Assembly (NCBI GenBank): GCA_001929475.1
Contig: LXFE01003781.1
Coordinates: forward strand, 182 to 38,427
Reading direction: 5' to 3'
From: Neolecta irregularis DAH-3
Lineage: Eukaryota; Ascomycota; Neolectomycetes; Neolectales; Neolectaceae
DNA: 38,246 bases
Shown here piece after piece: positions 24,009-36,613 of this stretch. The translations under genes and the position numbers were made by a program. The notes under the pieces are model-generated. The model saw only the letters and a list, made by a program, of their open reading frames with translations, did not search any database and was not told the DNA's origin. Numbering within the stretch: the first letter of the stretch is position 1; each line of letters starts with the position of its first letter.

Positions 24009-27000
24009 TTATGGAACAGAAATTCCAGTACCGTACTGGAAGCCTTCGGAGAGTACTTTCTGGATATCATCGGATTTATGAGGAAGGAGGGATAAAGCAT
24101 AGGAGACATCATTCCATTGTCGTATGGTCTCGCATCGCGGTAAACGTGAGGCAAGTTTCTCCGCTAGTTGGCGGGCATGTTTCTCCTGTACATGGTGTTA
24201 AATGACTGCAAGTTATGTGGTGAGGAATACCTTTTCAATGAATGACATCAGAACTTTAAGAATCCTATGTAAAGCGTCCTCTTCAATAGGCTCTGCGCCC
24301 GCTGAAAGAGCACTAAAAATATCCGAGAAGCCATTGTAAATGGCGTTTTCCTTTGTCGCCAGTTCTGTGAAAAACATCTTTGCGAGATCGGCAATATGAC
24401 GGTCTGGGTCCTCGAGACATTTGGCCATTTCACCAAGTTGTCCCTTGACTTTTACCTGTCCAGCAAGGATGAGGAAAGTCAATGTCATTAAACAAGTCTT
24501 TTTAACAGAAGTATCCTGGTCTCGAAGACGACGATAGAGAAAGTCGGTGTTCTCGTCAATCAAGTGATTGAAGCATACAGTCTACAATATTAATGTTAGC
24601 GGTAGAAGAAAGTAATACCATATCTCCCAAAGCAATGACAATATTACTTCTCGAAATAGGATTAACTGACCGCTCAAGAACAGTAAGAAGAAGAGGTAAA
24701 TTTGTTTCACAAAATTCGGCTGGACGGTTAACTTTGTACACGATATACCCCGGAAAAGATTACCCGAAACACACATCAACTTCGCCAAAGCTATTGCAGT
24801 AGCAGCCTGAAGATCCGGATCCTATATTCGTAAGCTTCTATTTCAATGTGAAAAGAAGACGCACGGGATAATTTAAATTACTCGAAATTACTTCTACAAT
24901 CAATGGTCCAAATACAGCCAATAAAGACTTTTCTCCATATAAAAGTTCCTTTTCTCTGTGATAATTAGCGAATGTCCCCTTAAAAATTGACCTGATATGT
25001 TGAATGGCATCTGTGAAATCATCTTCGGTGGTTCCTCCAACCATCTCCAAGTCATCTCCGGCAGGTTCATTTTTATCAGATAAACCACTATCTTTTTTAG
25101 CCTTTTCACTTGCCGCTTTGCGTCTCTTAAATTCCATTTCGCAGGCTTCAATATGAACGATCTGTTTGACTGGACTTTTAGTACATGAGGTATGCAAGGA
25201 GGGGTTGATACTAGCGACGTGACCGACGACGAAGAACAAGTGACTTAGCTTGACAGTAGTGGGTATGCTTGGGATATCTTGTTGTGACTGTGTTTGTTCG
25301 GTTGGTAACTGGAAAGCTGCCTTTGCTTTTGTCGTGATGATTTGGCTGCACAGGATATCGGGATGTTGAGCTAATGCGTAGATAGCATTAATAGCTTGCT
25401 CAGCTAATCCAAGCCTAGCAAATAAATTTTATTGACAGACAAGTACGTGTATTCATACCAATCTTTATCGTCGATCGAGCGGATGACGGTAGCAGCAAGA
25501 CGCAAGAGGATAGGATGATCATTAGGAAGTCGAGTTGATTCTTTTTCAGGCACACCTATTGCAACTCATTAATTCGATGGGTACAAAATAAAACGTACCC
25601 TTGACTTGAGGCTTCCCTGAAATCCGCTGCAAAGCAATACATGAATATCTGGCGAGTGCCAAATCAGTTTGTCCGTGACTTCCAAGGCCAACGCGTAAAA
25701 CAAGTTCAAGTTCCCTGATAACTATATCCGGATCCGCTAGAGCAAGCATAGTCAACACGATAATCGCACCACGTCGCTGACTTTTCGAAATCTCTTTCTT
25801 TTGGATACCATATACTTGCCATAACTTTACAATCACATCGTCAGAAATAAGATTTTGTTTCATCATGGTGCTTAGTAGTTGTTCGAGGGACGTGAGTTCT
25901 GCTAGCGTCGCGCCATACGTCAAACTCATCATGTTTCTTGCGACAAAAGTTGCTGATTCGTTGATGGTCATTTCATCCGGAGGGTCAAAGTAGAGACATT
26001 TGTAAGATTCGATGAGGTGAGTTTGAACGCCTCGTCCTTCATCGCTGTTACCCTTTGTCCAGATTAAATGAAGCATTTTCCGGATACCTTCCTGGCGTGT
26101 AAGCTTTATCAGTTATGAGTTGATACCTTTGCAGACTCTAACTTGTAAGCGTCGGCGGTGATGAAAAAGTCCATAGCTTCGAGAACTTCTGTTTTTGTTT
26201 TTGAGGCCAGAAGTTGGGAGATTATTTTGGATCCACTGTGAAGGCTTTTAATGAATTTAACTGCTTCAGCGTAATATTTTCTTGTAAGATTCAGTTTGCC
26301 GAGTTGTTCTTGAGAAACTTGGGGTTGCTGAAGCCCCTTCTTTTGTGTCTGTGTCAGAGACAGGTCTATTTGGTTATCCTCTTCTATCATTGAAATGTCC
26401 GCCATGGACACATCCACCATGGAGACATCACCAGTAGCAACTTGACCTTGAGTTTGTTCATCCAATAATTCGTCGTCGATTTGGTCCTCTTTTTGAACAA
26501 TCGTTTCTTCCGGCTCAAGTTTGCCAAGTTCAGCTGTGACTTTAGCGAGTCGGTCGTTCCATTCGCTGAGAGCCAGATGGCCGCCATGTAATAGGCCAAA
26601 TGGATGCGTGGCGATGAGTTTAGAGAGAAACTTTACGGTATTCCTTCTAACATTACTACTCTTGTCCTCTAGACTTTGAACGGCCAAATCGGCAAACTTT
26701 TGTCGGCGTTGGGGAAATTTGGAGGGCAGACTAACGGATCAGATTCGATGCATGCAAAACATACTCGCAAAGCTTGACCAAAACCTGGATGACCTTGGAA
26801 CGGCAGTATGGATTGACATCCAGGAAACGTTCTTCCAATAAGTCAAAGAAGCTGTCAAGTTGCCCTTGATGAGGTTCGGTTAGCTGGTCTTGTTTCGAAA
26901 TATCACAAATAAGGTTTCCGCAGACCTCGATGATTCCACATCGGACAGTATAAGACTATTTTTCAGCAATAGGGAGTCAACAAACTACTTCGCTGTCGAG

Positions 27001-28123
27001 ATGTTTGATAAGAAGTGTCATTTGTTTATTGACCAGGTTTGGAAGGAGTTCTGAGAGCTTGGCCAGAAAGGACGCAACATACTTTGGGCTTTTTGTGTCT
27101 GTACTGCTGAATTCTTTGCAGCTCAGTTCGCTAGCGTATGAGAAGAGATTGCGGAGAGCATACCGAAGAATGTCATCTGTCAATTGCGGGTAGTCGTACT
27201 GTTCAATGAGGATCTGTAGAAACTCGGCCATGTATTCGGGCAGATGTTCGAAATACAAGAGTGCTTGCACGATACAAGTTTGGGCACCTCATTGTTGGTA
27301 TGAGTAGAAGAAGGAGAATACCAAATGCGTGCCCGTGGTGTTTGATGGCAATGCCGAGGACTTTGAAGACGCGCATGCGGATGGCCACAGTCTTGATTAG
27401 GGTCTCGCTTTCTGTGAGAAAGTAGAGCGGGCGGGTGGCTAGACTGGGGATTTAATATTGTACATGAGACATGAAACTGAGAGTACCTGACTAATGTGTC
27501 TCTCTCGGCGCTGGTTTGCCACACTTTTGCAAGTTTGAGATTGAGCAGTCTGCACAAAACGTCGAGTGCCGTTTGGATATGTGCTGCACTGTCCCAATGG
27601 CTTTGGTCGCGGTTTGTCGCCGCGGATCTGCCTTTTGCGCTTCGCTGTCTGGTATGGGCGGCTGTAGATGACGATTTCGCGGGTGAAGATTCATAAATAA
27701 TCCATTGCAACAGGAAACAAAGTAGCTCGATGGTGGAGCGGTGCGCGGAAAGAGCATCGATATTGTCGTGAGTAAGATCTGCAGCAAGCAATTCTGTTTG
27801 CGCACTCAAACTCGATACAATGACATGGACAAGTTTAGTCTTGAATGCCGCATCGAGAGCTGCGAAAGATCTGCGCGGATCAGTGGTTAAGTCGCACTAT
27901 TTGCACACTTGAGCAGCGCAATCAAAACATCGAGATGCGAGGCAACAGCAGCAGGTGCGTCTGCGAGTGCATCGACAGTTTCTGTAGCTGTATCAGTAAA
28001 TGAATACATGAAAATAAAAACACCGTCAAGACGCGAACTTGCTTCGTCGGCGTCTAATGCAGATGGAACAGATGCGCGGTCGGCAAGAAATGCAGGCAGC
28101 AGCACATCCAGGCAGGAAGACAT
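24009..28123 (-). CDS. CND1: Condensin complex subunit 1 (CAP-D2/Ycs4)
   Basis: HEAT-repeat regulatory subunit of condensin, needed for mitotic chromosome compaction. Fifteen introns give 1176 aa, the length of yeast Ycs4. Anchors: HWDSAAHIQTALDVLCRLL, KHHGHAFGAQT, YFEHLPEYMAEFLQIL, RCGIIEVCGNLICD, FLDVNPYCRSKVIQVLVKLCD, SLEDKSSNVRRNTVKFL, LATHPFG-like block, FFVVGHVAIKQIVHIE and RRLRDQDTSVKKTCLMTL. An acidic linker (about 26340-26480) separates HEAT blocks. Introns: 27988-28023, 27871-27908, 27444-27486, 27288-27321, 27131-27163, 26956-26988, 26731-26764, 26092-26126, 25556-25598, 25415-25458, 25170-25211, 24822-24864, 24720-24763, 24582-24618, 24186-24230. The start at 28123 (MSSCLDVLL) is the first in-frame ATG; a 5' exon cannot be excluded. 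Confidence 0.94.
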
Positions 28124-28210
28124 CAATTGAAAAGAGTGCAGAATCAATATTGGGATCAATTGCAGATCAACAATTATGGAGGTGACTCCCGAATCGCCCC
28201 GCCCTTTGCC

Positions 28211-29864
28211 ATGGTCACCTCCTCGCGCGACTCTGTTCCCTCAGACGGCAACGAACCTTTTTCTGACGATCTCAGTTCAGATTCAGAAGATTATGGGCCA
28301 GCAACTTACCGTCGTCCTCCGCCAGCAATTGCTCACCAAGAACCAATCCATGACTCGCATAGCTGCAACGACGATGACGATAATGACGACGACCAGGAGC
28401 AGGAATCCTCAGAGGACGAGGATATTTCGGTTGCAGTATTGGCTGAAATCGACCAGATTAATTCCGCCTTCCATGGCTTCAAAACTAAATACAAACTCAT
28501 TAATCGCATCGGCCAAGGTGCATTTCGCTTAATTACAAACGCTAAAAGCAAAGGAACATTCAGTTCAGTTTACAAAGCCGAGGATCTCTGCTATGGACAA
28601 CACAATAACGACTGGGACCTGTTTGGCCCGACCCTCCAACCCCAACCCTCATCTCCCGCTAGAAAAAAACTAAAATTCGCCGGCAGAAACAAAAAACATA
28701 AACTCAATTACGTCGCCGTGAAAAAGATTTACGTCACAAGTGGACCCGCACGGATATATAACGAACTCGAAATCTTGCATGACTTGAAGTATCCCTCCTT
28801 CAAAACACGTTCTGATCTCAAAGAGGAAGTAATAAAGTTGTCCCATTAATCACAGCGCTTCGTCATCAAGATCAGATCGTCGCAATATTACCCTACTTCA
28901 AACACACAGACTTTCAAGAATACTATCGAGATCTTTCCCTAGACGATATTCGCATTTACTTTCATTCCCTATTTAAAGGTCTCCAACATGTACATTCAAA
29001 GGGAATCATCCATAGAGACGTCAAACCAAGGTATGCAACATCCAACCGTCAGACTGACCCGTGAGTAATTTTCTGTACGATCCAATCGCCAAGAACGGCG
29101 TCCTCGTAGACTTTGGACTCGCCGAAGTATATCCCTCCTCTCACAATACTAACCTCAGCGCGAGAGACACGATTCTAAATTGTCCTGGTGCCGATGTTAC
29201 CACGGAGGAATATCAGCAACACGGTCAATTGCTATTCCGGAAGACAAACCAGGCTACCTCCGCAACGATACCAGGTAGACCTCTTTTTATCTACCCAGTC
29301 TCATTGCTAGACCGGGAATTCGAGCTAATCGAGCTGGAACAAGAGGATTTCGAGCCCCAGAAGTTCTTTTAAAATGCACAAGCCAGACATCCAGTTCGTT
29401 CCCCCTTTCCTCACCCAATGTAACTCTAAACAGAACTCGACGTCTGGTCAGCAGGTGTGATTTTTTTATCAATACTAGGTGAACGTTTCCCCTTTTTCCA
29501 TTCCAGCGATGATATCGACGCGTTGCTTGAAATCGCCGCTATATTCGGCAAAACCAAAATTAAAAAAGTGGCTCATCTTCACAGTCAGTTTCTCCCCAAA
29601 TCTTCTTTTTAATAAACTAATAACTTTCCAGATCGTAGTTTTGAAACGAGTATCCCGTCGATCAACGATACTGCTATAAGTTTTCTTAAACTTAAACGAT
29701 GGTGTAAAAATGAACATCAGGGAAGTAAAGAACGCGTCGAACCGGCTGCTGAAGAAGCACTTGCCTTGGGTTTTCTTGCGAAATGTATGGAGCCGGATGT
29801 TAATTTGCGGGTTAGTGCAACTGAGGCATTGGAGCATTCGTTCTTTATGGGATTGGAACGTTAG
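28211..29864 (+). CDS. CDC7: Cdc7/Hsk1 kinase (DDK catalytic subunit)
   Basis: Nuclear Ser/Thr kinase that, with Dbf4, phosphorylates Mcm proteins to fire replication origins. Splicing gives 462 aa. An acidic N-terminus precedes kinase motifs: GQGTFSSVYKAE (glycine loop), NYVAVKKIY, GIIHRDVKPSNFLYD, VDFGLAE, then NRAGTRGFRAPEVLLKC and DVWSAGVIFLS. Kinase inserts after DLCY and DFGLAE are typical of Cdc7. Introns: 28518-28553, 28789-28823, 29031-29065, 29182-29216, 29275-29310, 29394-29433, 29584-29631. The first splits the glycine loop and is a stop-free multiple of three. The donor at 29182 is chosen over one at 29188 to keep intron length normal; this affects two residues. Start codons of CDC7 and CND1 are 87 bp apart, back to back. 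Confidence 0.94.
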
Positions 29865-30978
29865 ATTGAGATTATCTTGCATTTGGTAAAGTGCGGTTCT
29901 TGTTTTGTAAAACTTTTTTGTATGCATGTCGATTAGTGTCTTCGGCTTTCAACCCGGTGTTAAATCATATTCATGCATTCTTTGCGGGTCTTGATGATTG
30001 TTACTTATGATGGGTTTTCAAGCACATACGATTAATTAGAACGTCATTTAGCACGAAGCAATCCTGTCTATATAACCCTTTATAAACATGAATGTTTGCT
30101 AGTAATAGACAATACTTGAATTGAATTTCGACAACCCACCTATCGGGAAATTTACAGAAGATTAATTCTATTCTTAAACTAGATATCGAAATAAATACAC
30201 ACCCAACATGTCACAAATACTGAGATCCTTTTGTTATATATCCCTAAGAACCAAAATAATTTCTAACTTTTAATGCCAGTAAATAGCGATAATAACAATA
30301 TTCTTGGTCTGAAGGCGGGTGGGCGGGCAGATAAAACCAATCGTCTTCTGCAGAAATTTTCAATTTACAGAGTCTGATACGAAGAGTGCTCTGGCGGGCG
30401 GGCGGTTGGACACACTGACTGAATGTAGATCAGTGCTGACAGGCCGTATGCCATGATTTGAGTATATATTCATTCAGAACGTCAATTAGTATTCATATCT
30501 ACCTCTACATTGTGGTGCCGCCCTCTATGATTATATTCCCGGGTGACGGTGGTTATCACGAATGGCTGTGGTGGATCTAGTTCGATTCTCATTCGCACCA
30601 AAAACATTGTTTCTGAATCGTCTTGTCTCGCAGATTCTTTTGTTGTCTCGTTTTAATATCAAATCGTCTTCCTAAGCTGAATCGGATGACCTAGATAATC
30701 AAATGAAAACATTCTTGTCATTATGAAAGCATTCTTTTAAGGATGACTTGTGTCATAGATAAATATAAACGATGAACCTAACATAGATGTTGAATCCTGG
30801 AAGTGAATCTGAGTACACAAATATGGTAGGGGGGACACTATGTTGCGTGATCAGCATGTTTACAACTTTACGCTTTCGTTAACGAGTTTATCATACAACA
30901 TGAGCTAGGCGAAAGAGAAAGAAAACCTGACAATCTTGCAGCATAAACGAACCCCCCAAACCCGTACCATCCAAACAA
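29865..30978. other. Gene-free convergent spacer CDC7/H2A with G-rich tracts
   Basis: About 1.1 kb without a supported gene. It is AT-rich except for two G-rich tracts at 30314-30327 and 30393-30409, each with four G runs (listed as a finding). It should hold the CDC7 and H2A 3' ends. I looked for tRNA, snRNA and box C/D patterns and found none convincing. Confidence 0.5.
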
Positions 30979-31732
<754 letters not shown>

Positions 31733-32184
31733 ATGCCTCCTAAATCCGAGAAGAAACCCACTACCGCCGGAAAGGCTCCTGCCAAAGGTCCCTCTGCCGA
31801 AAAAAAGGAAGCCGCGAAGAAAACTGCCCCTGTTGGCGAAAAGAAGAAGGTCAGGAAGAGTCGTAAAGAGACCTATTCATCCTATATCTACAAAGGTAGC
31901 TTTCTCCTGTTTGAAGTATTTGACCCATAATAGTTCTCAAACAAGTCCACCCGGACACTGGTATCTCCAACAAAGCTATGAGCATCCTCAATTCTTTTGT
32001 CAACGACATCTTTGAGAGGATCGCCGGCGAGGCGTCTAAGCTCGCATCCTACAACAAGAAATCTACTATCTCTTCTCGAGAGGTTCAGACCGCAGTTAGG
32101 CTCATTCTCCCAGGAGAGCTCGCCAAGCATGCCGTCTCTGAGGGTACAAAGGCCGTTACCAAATACTCCGCCGCAGCCAAGTAA
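31733..32184 (+). CDS. HTB1: Histone H2B
   Basis: Core histone partner of H2A. One intron (31896-31933) gives 137 aa. A Lys/Ala/Pro-rich tail is followed by [61 protein letters not shown] and [20 protein letters not shown], with a Lys at the ubiquitination position of the VTKYS tail. The intron sits after YIYK, inside helix 1. Sequence is otherwise unremarkable for fungi. Confidence 0.97.
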
Positions 32185-33469
32185 GGCATGTGTCGTTCCC
32201 TTTGGAAATTTCTTCGCTTTTCCTTTGTATCAACTTAAATATGCGGCGAAAGTTCTTACTGTTTTTCTGTCCTCGGGTCGGGTGGTCTTTTTGTCATTAG
32301 TTCTTGTACATTAGTCTACGCTGCTCCATGTTCAATGATACATTTATTGAATAATGAGCATGCCTCTACATTAACATGACATTTAGGACAGTTGTTCGGC
32401 GTTCAGTCGATCTCCTGTAGATGAGGAAATTGCCAAACGTCATCCAGTACCAAGCATCCTTCGGGTGTCATTATAGAGAATTTGAAATGGTTTAGCAAGG
32501 ATCATAGTTAGCGTCTGCGCCTTTCTAATTCGGTGGCTCAAAACCAGCCGCAATTACCAGCAAATCATGATTCCTAACAATCCCAATCCTGAGGTTGAGG
32601 CACGCGCTTTTCACTATCATGTTCTCGTGATTGTTTAGGACTCCAGAAACATCTGAGGGTTTTCTCTCCCTAGTATTGCTATTAATGGAACAAAATAGGG
32701 GAGATGGGGCTCAATGATCATTGGACATGCTTAACAAACCTGAGATGATTTTGAATGAGCTCGCTCAAGCTTGATTTTATGTACTAAGAATACACATTTG
32801 TTCATAACTGATCGTCTTATCATTAATCGAGACTCTGGAAATGTTTCTGAAACTTGTTAAATCAGTATAGAAATATGCAGGTAAATGCAAAGCCTCCTCC
32901 AAGTCTAGCTTCCTTCTCTAGGCACGAAATGGAAGATATGATGAGGATGCCGTTGAATAGAAAGTCATCTTGACAATCATTCTGTCAAACTTTGGAAGAC
33001 AAATTCACCCTCCAAGGTAGAAGAGTTTTCTCAAGAAAAACCACAACGCTACATAATCAGATAAAGATTGTTTGCTCTGCAGTGCTTCAGTTGATTCCAT
33101 TCAGACACATGCGTTCGTGACTAAATTTCTCGAAAAATAATAAAAAGGGGAAACCCCTAGAAATAATGTTATCACTCATAAAAACACTATTGATCAAACG
33201 AATAGGCCGAGGGCTAGCGTCGAAAGCATTCGATTTATATCTGGAGAGTCAAACAGTGATAAATACCCAACCCGACTTTTGAAACAGTTAGGAAACAACG
33301 AGTTATGGCGCCTAATCCATTGAATATGTGCCCTCAGACATTTTAGTGATTTAATTTGCCTCATCGGAATATACAACTCAATGACTGTAGAAGATACAGT
33401 TTAGAAAAATAATATGCCCTGAAATGTTCCCACAAACTCAATCGACCATGGACACCATACCCAAGCGCA
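32185..33469. other. Gene-free region downstream of H2B
   Basis: About 1.3 kb, AT-rich, with only short frames. The longest, on the minus strand around 33194-33376, has no recognisable similarity and no splice partners that I could find. It presumably holds the H2B 3' end and that of the minus-strand gene. A degraded element or an RNA gene is possible but not supported by anything I can see. Confidence 0.45.
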
Positions 33470-35134
33470 TCAATCGGAAAAGTCAAAAGTTTCGGGTTTT
33501 TCTTTCTCGGGTACTAATATAGGTTCCTCATAATAAGCAAGGTTTAGATGCTCATAGTCATACCTCTACTACTGCGTGGCCTGTAATTTTATCCGGATTG
33601 TCATCTTCATGGTTAATAATTGCGATAGTTCTCCGCCTTCTCTTTGAAATTCAGCTAAAAGCACAAAACAAGGTCCTACCTTCCCAACTCTGATAACCGG
33701 AAGTTCCTCATCATCAATTGGACTTTGTTCTCTTTTCTTCACAAGTTCTTGTTTTTCGAGATGTTCGCAAGCTTTCCACCATTCTCCAGGCGGATGGCTT
33801 TTTCGTCTTTCTCCAGTCGGGAGTTCCCAATATGGGCCAATTGCGTATGTTTTCGGGATTTGGATAATCGTTTTATGAAAATCCTTTTCTGACTTGTCTA
33901 AGTTCCGTTTTGGGAAAGCACGTTGATTGATTGTTTTTTTCAGTCTTTCAGTGATTGGTAACCCAACAGTTCGCGTACATCGAGAGATCTTTGACTTGGC
34001 CGTTTGTGGAATTTTCATCGATGATACATCTTTCTTAACTGGTACTTCAATAGGACTTTGAAAGGGCTTTTCGTTTTTATGTTCTAGCAGAGGCGGTGGC
34101 ACCTGTTGCGGTGAGGATGACAATGGCGGAGAAATCGGATTTCTGATTAATCGATTAGAGTGCCTTCGTGGAATTCTTGACGAGCCTTTTTCAGGATCAA
34201 ACAGACATGTCGTATTCACTGGAGTCTTTTCGACTGGTGTTCGTGCTATACTTGATGTGAAAACATCGCCAGATTCATGAATGACGGGTTCTTCAGCAGC
34301 CATGAATTCAGTTAAAATCTCGACGGGGCGATCTTTAGAAGCTTGGTCTTCGACGTCCACACATTGTGGAGAAATTGCATAATTTAAATCGTCCAAAGCT
34401 TGTAGACGACCATGGCAGCAAGTATCTGCTGGTTGATTCACCTGAGAATCAGGAAGAGTCGGTTTATCATTTGACTCTTGATAATTGGATTCCTTTTGAT
34501 TTGACTGTGGGCTCATAGTCGAAATGCCCTCTGAAACTGACTGAACATGCAACTGAACAACGGGTTCATCATAACTCGCTACCTTTGGCTTTCTGGGAAA
34601 CTTGACTCCTTTCACCGTTCCGATCGTTTGCTGGAGCGGATGAAGTAGCGTCGCCTTCTCCGATAAAGGATTCTTCGTAGAATGAATTGCTTTATAGGGA
34701 GTGAGCAGATTCATCGTCCTGTTGGGGGTTTTCGAGATAGTTTGAAACGTTTGATTGACGAACTACACGATTGAGTGCATTGATGATGTAGATCGGTACC
34801 TGTGGCATAGGACTTGTAAGAAATAGATGCTCAAAGTTCTTTTGTCGCACGTTCTTTGAACTCTCATTATCAGCCCATAGATTCGCCCTCAAGATCACAC
34901 CAATGGAGTCGATTTCGATAGTATAGTTGAATTCACACCACTTTGATTGGTTGCAATTGGCCGTTGTATGTTATTGATTGCTCTGCCAAATCCTGTCGAA
35001 GAAACCGGCTGATCCAGATTCGAAGGACCAGGTTTGTTCCATTTCCGAGTGCCGGATGAGGAGGAGAATTTTGGCACGGGTGAACGCAAGGCAATGTCCT
35101 TTTCAAAGAGGCCTTGGTTGTTGATCTGAGGCAT
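33470..35134 (-). CDS. Basic, mostly disordered protein of unknown function
   Basis: Not recognised. Four introns (34863-34900, 34763-34799, 33642-33679, 33527-33563) join five exons into 504 aa. The last two introns are supported by the acidic, protein-like ending they create (DDNPDKITGHAVVEVEEP...ETFDFSD). The protein is rich in Pro, Ser, Lys and Arg. Blocks that look constrained are ATLLHPLQQTIGTVKGVKFP, RIPRRHSNRLIRNP and YAIGPYWELPTGERRKSHPPG followed by EWWKA, then a basic GKRRRTIAI. Basic blocks next to an aromatic pair suggest a nucleic-acid or chromatin partner, but that is a guess. It diverges from the TPR gene with 61 bp between starts. Confidence 0.75.
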
Positions 35135-35195
35135 TTCGTTGGTTGAAATTCGAGGTTGAGATTAATTAACTCAAAATCATGCCTCCATCAGAAAC

Positions 35196-36613
35196 ATGCC
35201 TCCGCCACGCAGCGCAAAGATAATAAAACAACGAGAACAGAGCTTTGATGATACCTTTTCGCTTGCTGTAAAAACTGAAGAAAGCGCGGAAAAATGGGTG
35301 ACGCGGGATGAACCCAAGGTAATTTTTGTTGTTATCTCTTCTGATCTCGATAAGGCACAAAGATTCTTTATTCAAGCTATCGAATTATATCAAAAATGCT
35401 GCAAATTGCTGCCATTGGATTTCGATTCTCTGTACAATTTGTATCTGGCCATTCATTAGCTGTCTATTAATGAAAAAGAGCTCGGGCTCACTTCGGTCTC
35501 TCTCAGCTCAAGCTTAACTCCCCCGAAGAGCAATCGGGAATCCTTGAATCCGCGATATATCTGCACCGAGCAGCCATAAAGCTCCAGGAGCACACAGATG
35601 CTGTCTTCAATCTTGCGGGTTGTCTTTCATCATTAGCCGAAGCTGTTGAAGAATGTGGAGATTTCAGCCGTTCTCGAGCGCTCCTTCTCGAATCAATTAG
35701 TCTATTGGAAAAGTGCCTCTTCATGCAAGAGAAAGAAATCAACTCAAGATCAATCACTGCAGATCAATCGGAGGATGATGTTCAGATTGCTGGTGATCAC
35801 GATGGGGGAGACGAGAAAATGGAATTAGAACAAACTGCTACGATTATCGAACCAATTACTTCAGATGCATTATTAGATACCATTCTTGCACTTGTCGAGT
35901 CAAGGTGCCGGCTATTGACTCTAAATCATCGTACAAACCGACTGGATTCCCAGGATCTTCAATATCCTGACTTAACTCTGCTTAACAAAGTGGAGATATT
36001 ATCTCAAGAAACAAGTCGAACTGACGAATATCATCTCGCAAGAGCTGAATTATTATCATATAGAACCCTACTCCAACTCTACTCGCAGCAAGGTACACTG
36101 GAAGTCGTGGATCAAGCAATCAAGCTCTTCGACCTCCCTCACAATTCAGTACCAGCACAATGCAACAAGGCTGATTTCCTTGTCGATCTATCCAACTACC
36201 TAGCATCAAATGGGAGCCCTGCCAAATCTTGGACATATCTTGCCGCTGCTGCTACTTCGCTCAAGTTTGCTACTGCTTCGAAACCGACTATATTTGCCTT
36301 ATGGGAGACCTCGGGAAATGTAGAGTTACTGAGGGCAAGGTTGGCGATAGAAGCTTCAACACGAAACATAACTACTTTATTGAAGAATGCAAAAGTCTTC
36401 TTTCAATACGCCATTGATCACTGCAAAGTGGAACGTCTTTCTACGAATTTGAAAGTCAAGCTAGCGATGATTCTTGTAGAGCTTGCAGATCCAAAAAGCA
36501 TGGAGATATTGTCGGGCTTTAGCCAGAATAAATCTCTATTAGAGAGGATCGTGTTGGATTCGATTCAGGAAGGCTTATTTCCAGCAGATATGTACAATAC
36601 ATTCATGGCCTAA
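35196..36613 (+). CDS. Tetratricopeptide-repeat (TPR-like) protein
   Basis: Predicted soluble helical-repeat protein of 447 aa. Introns 35319-35354 and 35441-35478 restore one frame. TPR-like helices: AQRFFIQAIELYQKCCKLLP, FDSLYNLARAHFGLSQL, SAIYLHRAAIKLQ, DAVFNLAGCLSSLAEAVEE and SRALLLESISLLEKC, followed by an acidic insert and a second helical half (SWTYLAAAATSL...LRARLAIEAS). Length and pattern fit an uncharacterised fungal TPR family; I could not tie it to Ett1 or Acl4. An ATG at 35179 is out of frame. The last 11 bp overlap the PPM1 coding end on the other strand. Confidence 0.82.

Noticed and set aside
27180-27809. 209-aa continuous minus-strand frame in CND1
   Set aside because: It starts in the correct CND1 frame but reads through two introns (27444-27486, 27288-27321) into wrong frames; condensin motifs continue only after splicing.
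29475-29927. 150-aa minus-strand frame over the CDC7 3' end
   Set aside because: Antisense to the conserved CDC7 C-lobe and spans its intron 29584-29631.
30555-30600. tRNA-like T-arm (gttcgattc ... cacca)
   Set aside because: The T-stem does not pair and no matching acceptor, D or anticodon arms lie upstream.
30740-30805. Possible box C/D snoRNA (gatga ... ctga)
   Set aside because: The boxes deviate from consensus and no terminal stem flanks them.
33781-33845. CENP-C motif or retrotransposon polyprotein fragment in the unknown gene
   Set aside because: Only an Arg-rich/PPGEWW resemblance; no cupin domain, integrase, protease or reverse transcriptase is present and the gene is a normal spliced gene.
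35179-35223. ATG at 35179 as start of the TPR gene
   Set aside because: It runs into a stop after 14 codons; the in-frame start is 35196.
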